Translations under genes and position numbers: made by a program
In this document: piece after piece, positions 14,343 through 24,400 of the stretch
How positions within the stretch are numbered: position 1 is the stretch's first letter
Layout of the letters: the number at the start of each line of letters is the position of its first letter
The notes under the pieces: model-generated
What the model saw: the letters and a program-made list of their open reading frames with translations, nothing else
Told to the model about the DNA's origin: nothing
The model's database searches: none
DNA from: a virus
Length of the DNA: 32,922 bases
Direction: 5' to 3' (one strand)
IMG/VR virus record: IMGVR_UViG_3300025085_000100
Coordinates: 1 to 32,922 of that record

Positions 14343-14364
14343 GGGGTCTTATGGCCCCTTTTTT
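14343..14364 (+). terminator. Intrinsic terminator after the capsid gene
   Basis: GGGGTC (14343-14348) pairs with GGCCCC (14353-14358) around a TTAT loop, one pair being T-G, directly followed by six T (14359-14364). It begins seven bases after the exon 2 stop. The position equals T7 Tphi downstream of gene 10, which raises capsid transcript over the tail genes. The remaining bases to 14409 show no clear element. Confidence 0.85.
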
Positions 14365-14409
14365 AGTCTCCAGACCGAGACGACCAACCTTTGCAAATAT
14401 GAAACCTAA

Positions 14410-15015
14410 ATGTCTGCACGTACAACCGTCCTAGATGCCGTAAACCAGATGCTTTCTTGCATCGGCGGTGCGGCTGTCGTAACACTCGACACCGATAACC
14501 CTGAAGTTTTCACCGCACAGTCCATCTTGGAAGAGACGACACGTAACGTATTAGCAGAGGGGTGGAACTTTAATACTGAATTGGAATATCCATTTCCAAT
14601 ACAAACAAATGGAGAGATCGGTGTCCCCGATAATCTCATTAGTTTTACTTTATCCTTCTACAAGCACGGTGCTGATCGTGACTTGATCGTAGAACGTGGA
14701 GGTAAATTCTATAACAAGAAAGATCATACCTACACCTTCACAGAAACCATCTATGCAGATGTGGTTTGGTATTTCCCGTTTGTGGAGTGCCCTCAACCAA
14801 TGAAGGAATACATCACAGCAAGAGCCTCACGTATTTATGCCAGTCGTCTGGTGACTTCTGAAGAGCAAGTACAACTTATTGCTCAAGATGAGTCAGCTAC
14901 TAGAACTATCTGCATTGAGTATGACACAGCCACAGGCAAGCCGAACGTGTTTGGCCTGCAAGATGGCACCAACAACTACATTTCTTATCAGCCTTATAGA
15001 TCCCTTTTGCGATAA
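14410..15015 (+). CDS. Tail tubular protein A (T7 gp11-like)
   Basis: A 201-residue head-tail adaptor that would form the ring between portal and nozzle. The N-terminal pattern TTVLDAVNQMLSCIGGA, then the ILEETTRNVLAEGWNFNTE block and ending with YITARASRIYASRLV, is characteristic of gp11 proteins. Its length is near T7 gp11 (196). It is the first gene after the capsid terminator and lies immediately before gp12, as in T7. Three bases separate the two genes. Confidence 0.93.
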   Translation: MSARTTVLDAVNQMLSCIGGAAVVTLDTDNPEVFTAQSILEETTRNVLAEGWNFNTELEYPFPIQTNGEIGVPDNLISFTLSFYKHGADRDLIVERGGKFYNKKDHTYTFTETIYADVVWYFPFVECPQPMKEYITARASRIYASRLVTSEEQVQLIAQDESATRTICIEYDTATGKPNVFGLQDGTNNYISYQPYRSLLR

Positions 15016-15018
15016 ACA

Positions 15019-17421
15019 ATGCCTGTATCCGTTTCCCAACGCATCCCAAATTTGTTGGGTGGCGTTTCACAGCAACCAGACTCTCTTAAACTGCCTGGTC
15101 AACTTACACAAGCTGATAACTGCTTACCAGACCCCACGTATGGATTACTTAAGCGTCCAGGTTTAAAGCTTATTTCTAGCCTCGCTGGAGCAACTGCTGA
15201 CGGTAGATGGTTTTCTATTTTTCGCGACTCGCAGGAAAAGTATATTGGCCAGTTTGATACTACGGGTACACTCCGTATGTGGAATGCCTTTTCAGGGGCA
15301 GCTGCTACTGTTAATCCCCTTAGTACAGCAGCGACAGCTTATGTAAATGGTGTCTCTGAAGCCGACTTCGAGATGCTACAAATCAATGATTATAACTTTG
15401 TTTTAAACAGAAGTAAAACTGTTGCAACATTACCAACTTTAAGTCCTACCCCAAGCCCTGAAGCTTTGATTGTCTTGCGTATTGCAGGTTATCAAACTTC
15501 TTACACCGTTACACTTGATGGTCAAGCTTATAACTACAATACACCAGCTACCGGTACTGTTTCTATTAAGTCAGTAGTAGCTGGTATTGCAAATAGAATC
15601 CCAAATACTTATACGACAACTACTATTAGTAATGTAATTCATATTACTAGAGTAGATAATGCTGATTTTACTATTGAAGCTAAAGGTGGATTGAATTCTA
15701 TTGCTGTAGAAGCATATAAAAGCTCTGTTCGTGATGTAGCTGATTTGCCTGGATCTTGTGTTGCGGGGATGGTACTTAAGATTCAAAATTTAGCAAATCT
15801 AAATGGCGACGAATATTATGTAAAATTTGTTGTCAATGGAACTGAACCAAAAGGCGTTGGTAGTTGGGAAGAGACTGTTGCTCCGGGCATTATTACAACT
15901 ATTGATCCCGATACAATGCCTCACGCGATTATCCGCGAAAGTGATGGGACTTTTACGTTTCGATCTCTTAATGAAGCAGATAAGGATGGAGACGACTTGT
16001 ATTGGGTTGAGCGTCGTATTGGTGACGACACATCAAATCCTATGCCTACAGTGGTTGGTAGCCAGATAACGGGATTAAGTTTCTTTAGAAACCGACTTGT
16101 TTTACTTGCAGGTGCCAATGTAATCTGCTCACAACCTAGTAGTTTTTTCAATCTTTTTCGTATTTCAGCATTAACAACTTCTGATGCAGATGCTGTTGAC
16201 CTTGCTTCAGGTTCTCTACGGCCAGTCAACTTACGATTTGCTATTGGAGACCAACTAGGCCTCCTGATTTTTTCTGAGCACTCTCAGTTTATGCTTACAG
16301 CAGAAGGGGATACGTTTGGACCTAGCAGTGCCCAGCTAAAAGCCTTTAGCACTTTAAACATCAACCCTGATATCTCACCAGTAGATACCGGGACATCAGT
16401 CATCTACGTTGATACCCATCAAGGGTTCTCTACAGTGACTGAGATGTTGGTAACTTCTGCTGAAAATAGACCACAGAAAGCCGACCTTTCAAGGACAGCA
16501 CCTAACTTTGTTCCGGGTGCCCTTAGATCAATGGTTAGTAATAGCTCAGCTACTATGCTGAGTTTGTTGGGTATTCAGAATCCAGATGAATTGTATATCT
16601 TTAAATACTTCAACAATGGGACCGAAAGAGTATTGGCGTCTTGGATACGTTGGTTGTTGCCTGGTAATTGCTTATTGCAAACTACTGATCATGATAACTA
16701 TTTCTTTGTAACATCACAAGAAAATGGTGTATGTTTGTCGTCATGTACGGTCTTAGTAGACGTAGAGGGTACTGCTGTTAATCAAAATGGTATTTCTTAT
16801 GAATATCGTATGGACTTGTTTGAGAACAATCTTACTGTTGCTTATAACAATATCACAGATACCACTAGAATTTTCTTTGGCACAGACGTATATGACTCAA
16901 CGCTTACACCTGTTGTTGTTATAGATGATACGCCTACAGAGCGAGGTGTCCTATACATTAATCCTACTCACGGTAACAATGGCACTGACGATTATGTAGA
17001 GGTGCCTGGTGACCGGACAACCTCCAATCAAATTACTCTTGGATACCAGTATCAAATGACTGTAGGGCTTCCTAAGTTCTATCGAAAAGCCACTCAAGCA
17101 GGTGGTACTGTTCAATCTGATGTGATAAACATACCGCGTGTTCATCGCGTTGTGATTCAAAGCACAGATTCTGGCCCCTTTGAGGCTTCTGTCGCTGTCA
17201 AAGGTAGGACTGCTAAAACTTATTCTTTTCAACAAACACTTGCAAACAGCTACATCTCTAACACAGTACCTCTTCCTGAAATTATAGACAACGTTATCCC
17301 TGTCTATGGTAAGGGTACAGATTCAGATGTAACTCTTACTAGCAATACACCATTTCCACTTTCTTTTATCGCTGCTACTTGGTTTGGGCTTTATGCAAAC
17401 AGAGGAATACAATCAATCTAA
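15019..17421 (+). CDS. Tail tubular protein B, nozzle (T7 gp12-like)
   Basis: An 800-residue protein forming the tail nozzle, a beta-propeller-rich hexamer in the family. The N-terminus is diagnostic: SQRIPNLLGGVSQQPDSLK followed by ADNCLPDPTYGLLKRPGLK, which recurs in gp12 proteins across T7-like phages. The remainder is beta-rich, with RNRLVLLAGANVICSQPS, GDQLGLLIFSEHSQFML and the GLPKFYRKATQAGG segment near the C-terminus. The length matches T7 gp12 (794). The 3' end overlaps gp13 by 29 bases. Confidence 0.95.
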   Translation: MPVSVSQRIPNLLGGVSQQPDSLKLPGQLTQADNCLPDPTYGLLKRPGLKLISSLAGATADGRWFSIFRDSQEKYIGQFDTTGTLRMWNAFSGAAATVNPLSTAATAYVNGVSEADFEMLQINDYNFVLNRSKTVATLPTLSPTPSPEALIVLRIAGYQTSYTVTLDGQAYNYNTPATGTVSIKSVVAGIANRIPNTYTTTTISNVIHITRVDNADFTIEAKGGLNSIAVEAYKSSVRDVADLPGSCVAGMVLKIQNLANLNGDEYYVKFVVNGTEPKGVGSWEETVAPGIITTIDPDTMPHAIIRESDGTFTFRSLNEADKDGDDLYWVERRIGDDTSNPMPTVVGSQITGLSFFRNRLVLLAGANVICSQPSSFFNLFRISALTTSDADAVDLASGSLRPVNLRFAIGDQLGLLIFSEHSQFMLTAEGDTFGPSSAQLKAFSTLNINPDISPVDTGTSVIYVDTHQGFSTVTEMLVTSAENRPQKADLSRTAPNFVPGALRSMVSNSSATMLSLLGIQNPDELYIFKYFNNGTERVLASWIRWLLPGNCLLQTTDHDNYFFVTSQENGVCLSSCTVLVDVEGTAVNQNGISYEYRMDLFENNLTVAYNNITDTTRIFFGTDVYDSTLTPVVVIDDTPTERGVLYINPTHGNNGTDDYVEVPGDRTTSNQITLGYQYQMTVGLPKFYRKATQAGGTVQSDVINIPRVHRVVIQSTDSGPFEASVAVKGRTAKTYSFQQTLANSYISNTVPLPEIIDNVIPVYGKGTDSDVTLTSNTPFPLSFIAATWFGLYANRGIQSI

Positions 17422-17869
17422 ATATATTAAACCCTGCTCTATGGAGTTGGCTTGGCAAAGTTCAGACCTACTCCGATGGCAGGATAAACAAGAATTGGAG
17501 GGTCAAGGGCACCCTCCTTTTTATGCCTTGGCAATGAGTGTTGCTGTTACTGAAGATCCTGTCTCTTTTTACACTCCTGATAATGAGCTAGCTGGCTTTG
17601 CAGGAGTAGTTGATGAAGGAGGTGGAATAGGACGTGTATGGATGCTCACCACACCAGCTGTGGAGACAATACCAATTCTCTTCTTTAAAGAAGCCAAGAA
17701 ATGGTTAGAAAGGCAAGACTACATAATGCTGCACAACACTATGGACCCCAGAAACAAGATGCACCGAAAGCTCTTGAAGATGCTGGGGTTTAAGCGTTTG
17801 TGCTATGTGCCCGTAGGTCCAAAACGTCTTACTTACGTCGAATTTGCGAAATTATGTGTGATCCAGTAG
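17393..17869 (+). CDS. Internal virion protein gp13-like, GNAT-like fold
   Basis: A 158-residue protein at the position of T7 gene 13. The pattern resembles GNAT acetyltransferases, as noted for phage gp13 proteins: ELAGFAGVVDEGGGIGRVW (central strands), TTPAVETIPILFFKEAKKWL (helix) and MHRKLLKMLGFKRL near the C-terminus (the typical late helix-strand). No clear acetyl-CoA P-loop (Q/R-x-x-G-x-G/A) is seen, so enzymatic activity is uncertain; in T7 the protein assists virion assembly. ATG 17393 is preferred over the upstream TTG 17384. It overlaps gp12 by 29 bases and gp14 by 16. Confidence 0.75.
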   Translation: MQTEEYNQSKYIKPCSMELAWQSSDLLRWQDKQELEGQGHPPFYALAMSVAVTEDPVSFYTPDNELAGFAGVVDEGGGIGRVWMLTTPAVETIPILFFKEAKKWLERQDYIMLHNTMDPRNKMHRKLLKMLGFKRLCYVPVGPKRLTYVEFAKLCVIQ

Positions 17870-18837
17870 TAGGTCTAAGTATTGCTACCTTTGTTGTTGG
17901 CACTATTAGTACAGTTGCTAATTACTCCCAACAACAGGCCCAGGCAAGCGCTGCTAGCAACCAACAATTTGCTCAATATCAAGCTCAAAATAGGGCTGCT
18001 GAGCAAGCTGCTTTGCAGCAACAGAACAGATCATTGTATGAACTTCAAAACTACAATAATCAAGTCGAGCAAAATAACCAACTAGCTCTTAACTCGTGGC
18101 TAAATACAAACCAACAAAGAAATCAGGCCAACTTAACACTTCAATCAGAGTTTTTAGCTGCTCAACAACAAAGAGATTATACTAACCTCAATAACCAGCT
18201 TCAATGGCAACAAAACCTAAATCAAGCTATTCTTTCTGACCAACGTGCTGAGACACAACTTCTGCTTAACCAAGAAGGTCTAAATTCTAAACTTGAAGCT
18301 AATCAGCGCAAGCAAAATGATGCAGAAGCTTTACGTTCGTTTGAAGCTGAACGTTTACTAGCTTCTAGCATTCAATCTCAAGGATCTATTCTTGCTCAAG
18401 GTAGGACAGGACAATCAATTGGTTTAGCTGTTAATAATGTAATTGGCAGTTACGGACGTGACAGAAGAATGTTAGATCGTAACCGTGAATCAGCACTGGC
18501 AGACTTTCGTACAGAAAACGTCAATGCTTACTTGGCTAAGGCACAAAAAGATTCTGAAGCAATTGCATCAATTATGCCAAAGCCTATGCAACCCCTTGAA
18601 TTACCAAACATAGCTTCACCTGTATTTGGGGCTGCACCTAAAAATCCTGTCTTTGCTCCGTTTAGTCTCGATCCAGGGCCTACGAGTGGACCTACTTATG
18701 GTGCAATGCCCGTTGGAATTCCTGGTCCTAGTTCTATTGGCTTAGTGGCAGGTATCGGCTCAGCAGCTGTGAGTGGTTATGGCACTTACGTGAAGAATAA
18801 AAATCTAATCGATCCCCCTGGAAAAGAAAAAGAATGA
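17854..18837 (+). CDS. Internal core protein gp14-like (ejected pore protein)
   Basis: A 327-residue internal virion protein, by T7 analogy ejected into the outer membrane to open a DNA channel. It starts MCDPVVGLSIATFVVGTIST, a hydrophobic segment reminiscent of T7 gp14's Met-Cys start. A long Gln/Asn/Ala-rich helical region follows (about residues 25-190), then SIQSQGSILAQGRTGQSIG, typical of gp14 proteins, and a Pro-rich tail. ATG 17854 is preferred over in-frame 17800 because the upstream 18 residues are basic and lie inside gp13. The longer form would have no counterpart. It overlaps gp15 as ATGA. Confidence 0.88.
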   Translation: MCDPVVGLSIATFVVGTISTVANYSQQQAQASAASNQQFAQYQAQNRAAEQAALQQQNRSLYELQNYNNQVEQNNQLALNSWLNTNQQRNQANLTLQSEFLAAQQQRDYTNLNNQLQWQQNLNQAILSDQRAETQLLLNQEGLNSKLEANQRKQNDAEALRSFEAERLLASSIQSQGSILAQGRTGQSIGLAVNNVIGSYGRDRRMLDRNRESALADFRTENVNAYLAKAQKDSEAIASIMPKPMQPLELPNIASPVFGAAPKNPVFAPFSLDPGPTSGPTYGAMPVGIPGPSSIGLVAGIGSAAVSGYGTYVKNKNLIDPPGKEKE

Positions 18838-21485
18838 GTCAAACACCATTTAGGTCAGTACAGCAGAGAGCTAGTCAATCTGAAGGTATCTCTAATCTAA
18901 AAGCTCCTGACCGAAGTAAACAAACTGCGGAGCTTGCACGACAACAAAATATTCAAAACCAAAACGTTCAAACAGCCATAGGGTTAAACCAGAAATTCAC
19001 TGCTTTTAATCAACAAACTGTTTCAGAAATTGATATTAATAACCAGCGTTTAGTACAATCGCAGCTTAGTAATAACAAAGAGCTAGCCAACAAAGCTCGT
19101 CAAATGCGGCAAAGTCAAGGGCTTGCTGACGATAAGATGTTGGCTGATTTTGACAATCAGATTCTTAACCTAAAAAATGCTCAGCAAGTTACAGCTGATC
19201 AATTTAAACAACAGCAGGCCATAGATCGTAATGCCTCAATTACTACATTTGGAGAGTCTTTCTTAAAATTTTCCCAGACTTTGGTTGAGGAACGGGCTGA
19301 ACGCATTAATCAAGCAAACCGCAGGATTCAAGCAGGGGCTATGCTTGATGGCTACTTGGCTCAACTAAACTCTGAAACATCAGCCTTAGATGCTGCACAA
19401 CAGGCAAGGGTTGATGCAAATGTCACTCTTTCTGATGCCGCTAATGCAGATGAAGCAGCTGGCCGTATTAATGATGCCACTGAGCTACGTTCTAACAATG
19501 GTTTTTATAATTATGGTTATCAGGAAGGCGTCGCCCTCAAAGCAGCCGCTAGCATTGGTGGGTATTTAAGTAAGAGGCAAAAGGAGTTTGAGGAAAAATT
19601 TCCTTTTGGTAGTCCTAATGCCTATATTATGCAGCAGTCTTTTATAAGAGAAGCTACTGTTGATTTCATTGATCAAAATAATCTTACTTCAGTTCCACCT
19701 GAAATTTTAAACAAATACTTCGCTCGTACACTTATATCTAAACAGGCCGAAGTATCTCAAGCATTTAATTCCAAAAATGCTAATTATGTAAAAAAAGCTT
19801 CAATAGGTAAAGCTATTAGTGACTTGCGTACAGCAGGTATATCTTACCAAGGACCGTCAGGGGCTGCATTTAATGAGTCAGTATATGCTAGTGATGTCGC
19901 AAGATCGCTTACTATTCTTATCAAGGCCGATCCTGAAAATGCTAGTGCAAATGTTAAAAAGGCTTATGATGCAGTGGTAGCGGATGCTAGTGGTGGTAAT
20001 TTAAAGCCTCTAGAAACTTTTGTAGGCGTACTTCAAGGGGAAGAATTTTTTAGCTATTTTGCTGCTGATGCTCTGAACGATTATCCAACTTTTTTGAAGA
20101 AGGAAGAGGAAGATATTAGAAAAGAAATGGCCAGAGAGTCTGCTGAAAAAGGTAATAACCTTTTGCTTGAACTTGAAAGGCTAGAGAACGTTACAGATCC
20201 AGCCCTTCGTGATGCACAACGGCAGGAAATAATTAACCGATCAGGCAATTTAGAATCTAAAGATGAGCTTAGAGTTACTAAGGCCGCTAATGAGCTTTCT
20301 ATCATCAACAAAGAAGCAAATATTGAAGCTAGAGATCTCTGGCTAAATTCTGGAGAATGGACAGCTGAGGATATCAGAAATTGGGCAGAACGAAATAAGC
20401 GTCAACTAGGTTCAGAGGTTTATCTAGATACCCTAAGATATGCTGACCAAACCGAAAAGGTAGCCAAAGTTGAGCCTGCTATTAGGGATAAATTTAATCA
20501 AGTTAAAGATGCTATTGCTGGTTTAAGTCCTACTCTTACACCGCCACAATTACAAAAAGATGCTACTTTAAGAGATCGTATTAACAATGCTATTAGTCGG
20601 AGGCAAGATCAGTTACAACGCCGTTTTAATATATGGAAAAGATCTGAGCAACGTTCCTCTTTTAAAGAGTTTCTTGACGCAAATAAAGATCTTATTGAAA
20701 AACCTATTACTGAAAAGGAGTATGCGTCAGGTTATTACAAAGGTTTACCTACAACTGCTCCAGGCGTCAAAAAAACTGCTATTCCCAATGTTACTAATGG
20801 CTTAAATACATTTGCATTTACAACGCCCCAAGAGCGCCTGAATGCTCGTAGTGGAGCTTATGGGGTTTTAGAGCCAAATGCTAATGTTTACCTAGAAGTT
20901 GCTGAACTTAGAGACCAAGTTGCTCTTTATGAACAAGGTAATACTTCTGGTCTTTTAAAAGATTTATCAAGAGCTGCTGGTATAAAGCCTGTTGACTTTC
21001 TCCGTCAGCAGATGGATCTTATGGATATTCAAGGCACAGTTGATGACCCTAAGCCTGATAGCTTTACTAAGCCTAAGCGGGGATGGCAACCTTTTAAGAG
21101 TACACAAACTTTTTATGCAGAAAAAGGTTTAACTGCTAATACTGCTGATGCTTTATCACAGCTTGTAGTTTCTCTTTCTTCAGGTAATCCTAACCTTGGT
21201 TCTGGTCAAAAGGGTTTGTTTGATTTTAATGCTCAGGAACAAAACCTTCTTTATGAGTTTGCTGAAAGTACCTCTAGAGATCCATTAGATCCATATACTC
21301 AACTTGAGTATGTCAGTAAAAAGATTGATTCTTTTAAAACTGGGAATTCTCAGCAGAAAGCCGCTTTTACTTTTCTAGCTGCATCTAAGCCTACTAATAC
21401 TCAGCTTAAAAAAGCTTTGTTGCTTTTATTCCCCGGTATTAACCGCACATTGCTTGATAGAGCAATTCAAAATATCAGAAACTAA
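18834..21485 (+). CDS. Internal core protein gp15-like
   Basis: An 883-residue, largely helical protein with a Gln/Asn-rich N-terminus (ARQQNIQNQNVQTAIGLNQ). It has several features expected of T7 gp15, which with gp16 forms the periplasm-spanning ejection conduit: large size (T7: 747), the YNYGYQEGVALKAAA segment, an N-terminal helical bundle, and its place between gp14 and gp16. No enzymatic motif was seen. It starts with an ATGA overlap with gp14, and two bases separate it from gp16. Confidence 0.88.
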   Translation: MSQTPFRSVQQRASQSEGISNLKAPDRSKQTAELARQQNIQNQNVQTAIGLNQKFTAFNQQTVSEIDINNQRLVQSQLSNNKELANKARQMRQSQGLADDKMLADFDNQILNLKNAQQVTADQFKQQQAIDRNASITTFGESFLKFSQTLVEERAERINQANRRIQAGAMLDGYLAQLNSETSALDAAQQARVDANVTLSDAANADEAAGRINDATELRSNNGFYNYGYQEGVALKAAASIGGYLSKRQKEFEEKFPFGSPNAYIMQQSFIREATVDFIDQNNLTSVPPEILNKYFARTLISKQAEVSQAFNSKNANYVKKASIGKAISDLRTAGISYQGPSGAAFNESVYASDVARSLTILIKADPENASANVKKAYDAVVADASGGNLKPLETFVGVLQGEEFFSYFAADALNDYPTFLKKEEEDIRKEMARESAEKGNNLLLELERLENVTDPALRDAQRQEIINRSGNLESKDELRVTKAANELSIINKEANIEARDLWLNSGEWTAEDIRNWAERNKRQLGSEVYLDTLRYADQTEKVAKVEPAIRDKFNQVKDAIAGLSPTLTPPQLQKDATLRDRINNAISRRQDQLQRRFNIWKRSEQRSSFKEFLDANKDLIEKPITEKEYASGYYKGLPTTAPGVKKTAIPNVTNGLNTFAFTTPQERLNARSGAYGVLEPNANVYLEVAELRDQVALYEQGNTSGLLKDLSRAAGIKPVDFLRQQMDLMDIQGTVDDPKPDSFTKPKRGWQPFKSTQTFYAEKGLTANTADALSQLVVSLSSGNPNLGSGQKGLFDFNAQEQNLLYEFAESTSRDPLDPYTQLEYVSKKIDSFKTGNSQQKAAFTFLAASKPTNTQLKKALLLLFPGINRTLLDRAIQNIRN

Positions 21486-21487
21486 TT

Positions 21488-24400
21488 ATGCCCATTACTT
21501 TACCAGATGATTTTGAGGAGAAGCCCCTAGAAGATTTAACTCAACAGCCTGTTGTCCCTCCTCCTACGCAACAAACAGAAGAAGAACCCGAAGAAGACCT
21601 TTCTGAATTTCAAGAAGAAAAAGAACCCTTTAGGCTTGGACCTGACAGAAAACCTTATACAGGTGAACTCGAAGGCGTTGCTAAGTTTGTTGAGGAAAAT
21701 ATTTATATACCTCTTGTTGATACGTTTGATGGTTCTCGTGATGCTGATGAGGTAGCTGAAGATCGAGCCGAGCTACGTCAAGAAACTGCAGAAAAGTCCA
21801 ATGAAATAGAGGAGTTTTTTGCTAATGACACTAGCTTTGAAGGTGAAACCATTCGAGCTGGTTTAGGAGCTGTTGAAGACTTTGCTGAAGGCGTTGTAAA
21901 TCTTCCTGGTGATGTTCTAAGTGTTCTTCCTAATGTTGATGACGACTTTCTTAATGTCGATTTTAACTTTATCAGGGAAAACAATACACAGGCTGGTAAA
22001 GCAGTCCGTACTCTTGGGCGTTACCTCATTGCTGCTAGGCAAGGTGGGCGTCTCACAGGCGGCAAGCTTACTGCTGGTAAGACAGGCTTAGGCCTTGCTG
22101 GTGGGCGTGCTGCTCAAGGTTTTATTGAAGACTTTATTGGTGCTGATGGTACTGCTGAAGACGATACTCTTATTGGCCGTACTCCCTGGACATCATTTCT
22201 ACAAACTTCTGATGATAAAAACCCTATTGCTAACCGAACTTTGGTTGGTTTTGAGGGTGCTGCACTTGAAGCATTAGCTATTGGTCCTATAGGTGATTTC
22301 TTAAAGAAATCTAATATTGGTGAAAAAGCTGGCAATGCTTTTACACGAGTAAAAGACTTTACTGATTACAAACTTAAATCGGGGTCTCAGCGGAATCTTA
22401 ATCTTCAAGCTTATAAAAAGCTTTTAGACTTATCGAAAGAAAAGTATTATGGTGATGCGTCTGAGTTTGCTTCGCTAAGAAATCAAGATGTTGACAAGGT
22501 ATTTTCCACACTTGATGAAGCAGGGGATTTAGATGATATTATTGATAAGGTTGCTGGTCGTGATAACGATATTCGTAAATACCTTATTTTACGTCTAAAG
22601 GCACAGAACGCCGCAGAGAAGATTGACGAGGCCTATGACACTGTTAAGTATGGCGGTGCTCCAGAAGAAGAAGTCGTCGATATGTTTGAGATGTCATCTA
22701 CCAATGCCCGTCTTGAGGATCTTGACAATACACTCATTGCTTTTGGTAATCGTACATCTAAACTAGATGAAAGTGTCGCAGAGCTTTCTGAGCAGCTTAC
22801 TCGTCAGTCTTCTGCTGGCCCTGGTAGATCACAGGCCATTCAGCAGCTACAAGTTCGTTCACTTGATGCTCCAAAGCTAGCAGATGTAAAGGCAAACAAA
22901 CTTGCTATCCCAATGAACCTATCTGCTGGTCAGGTACGGTTTATTCAAGATCTCCGTAAGCTCAAAGGTGAAGATGGAAAACTTGCTTTTAAATTCCCCA
23001 AAGGCATCACCATCACTCCTGGCCGTCGTATTAAAGGCTTGACCAGTGAAAACGTTGATGAGTTTACTGAAATACTCTCTCAAGGTACTGATGGCAAAAT
23101 TAAATCCAATCTTTTAGCAAGGCTTGGAAACGTCGATAGGCCACAGGTTGATGATTTTGGAGAAACCCTTGAGTCACTTACAGAGCAAATCAAGCAACTT
23201 CAAGCAGAAGATGCTGCTTCTGGTTCTCAGGCAGCTTCAAGTAGACAGGCTCTTCAGCCAATGCTCGAAGAACAGATCAGCCTTAGACAGAAAATCGCAA
23301 CTGCAAAGCTAGAACGTGAAGCTCTTTATGCCAAAATGAATGGCAAGGATGTTGAGTTTAAAGCTAAAGCGGAGCAAATGAAGACCGATGGGTCTACTGA
23401 GCTTTCTCCTGAGACTATTGATGCTGTCGTAAAGAATGCAGATGAAACCATTGCTCCTACAACCCGTGTCAATGCTTTAAGAGCTGGTAAAAATGCTGAT
23501 GAACTTATCCCAACACAACCACGGGCTGACTTTGGTTCTGCTGTAGATGATGTTAGTGGTGTTAATACAGCTAAGACTATTAAAACTACGGTTACAGAAT
23601 CTGAATTTCGTTCACTCTCCAAAGATTCAGATACTTTTACTACCCTTAAAGATCTTGCTTCAAAACTACCCCGTTTTATGGGTAAGACTGATGCCGAAAT
23701 TATTGGCAAGATGCAGTCCCAGCAAGTCCTTGAAATAAAAGAGTCAATGCAAAAAGCATTTGACTTAGGCGAAGTTGATGAGTTTTTTGACGCCAATCCT
23801 GAGCTAATTGACAGTGTACGCGGTGGTAAGTATTCAATACTTTCTGTGGAGTCGCAGACGGCAATGGCACTTCTTATTAAACAAAGTGTTCAAGACATCA
23901 GTGATCTTTCCAAAACTATTGATAACCAAACAAAAGATGGTGCTCCTGAAGCTTTTGTAAACCTTGAGCGTCTTACAACACGTTTCTTGGCTATGTTTAG
24001 TCTTGCTAAAAACAATAGTGGCGCTAGAGGTAGTCTTCTGCGTGAAATTGATGTTATCAATAAGAACCTTGCTACACCAGTACGTCCAGGAGATAACCCA
24101 CTTTATGATGAGCTTATTAACCGTCAAAAAGATACGTTAGCAAGACAAGAGATTCTGTATAAAAATACTTTAGCAATGGGTGATGAGATTAGAACCAACC
24201 CTAAACGCGCTGCACGTGAACTAAGTAGAGCTATAAAAGCTTTGGCTTATGTTCACGCTGAGCCTGATAAGCAGCTTGCTGTTTGGAAGACTTTGTTTGC
24301 AGCAAATGTCAAAAACTTAGATGGTTTCTATATTAATTCCATTTTGTCTGGACCTGAAACTCAGTTTCGAAATTTTTGGGGTAACTTCTATCAAACTATT

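Noticed and set aside
23326-23796. Antisense ORF of 156 codons in the gp16-like gene
   Set aside because: Ser/Leu/Val-rich shadow of an Asp/Glu/Lys-rich coding frame; no other - strand gene exists in the window.
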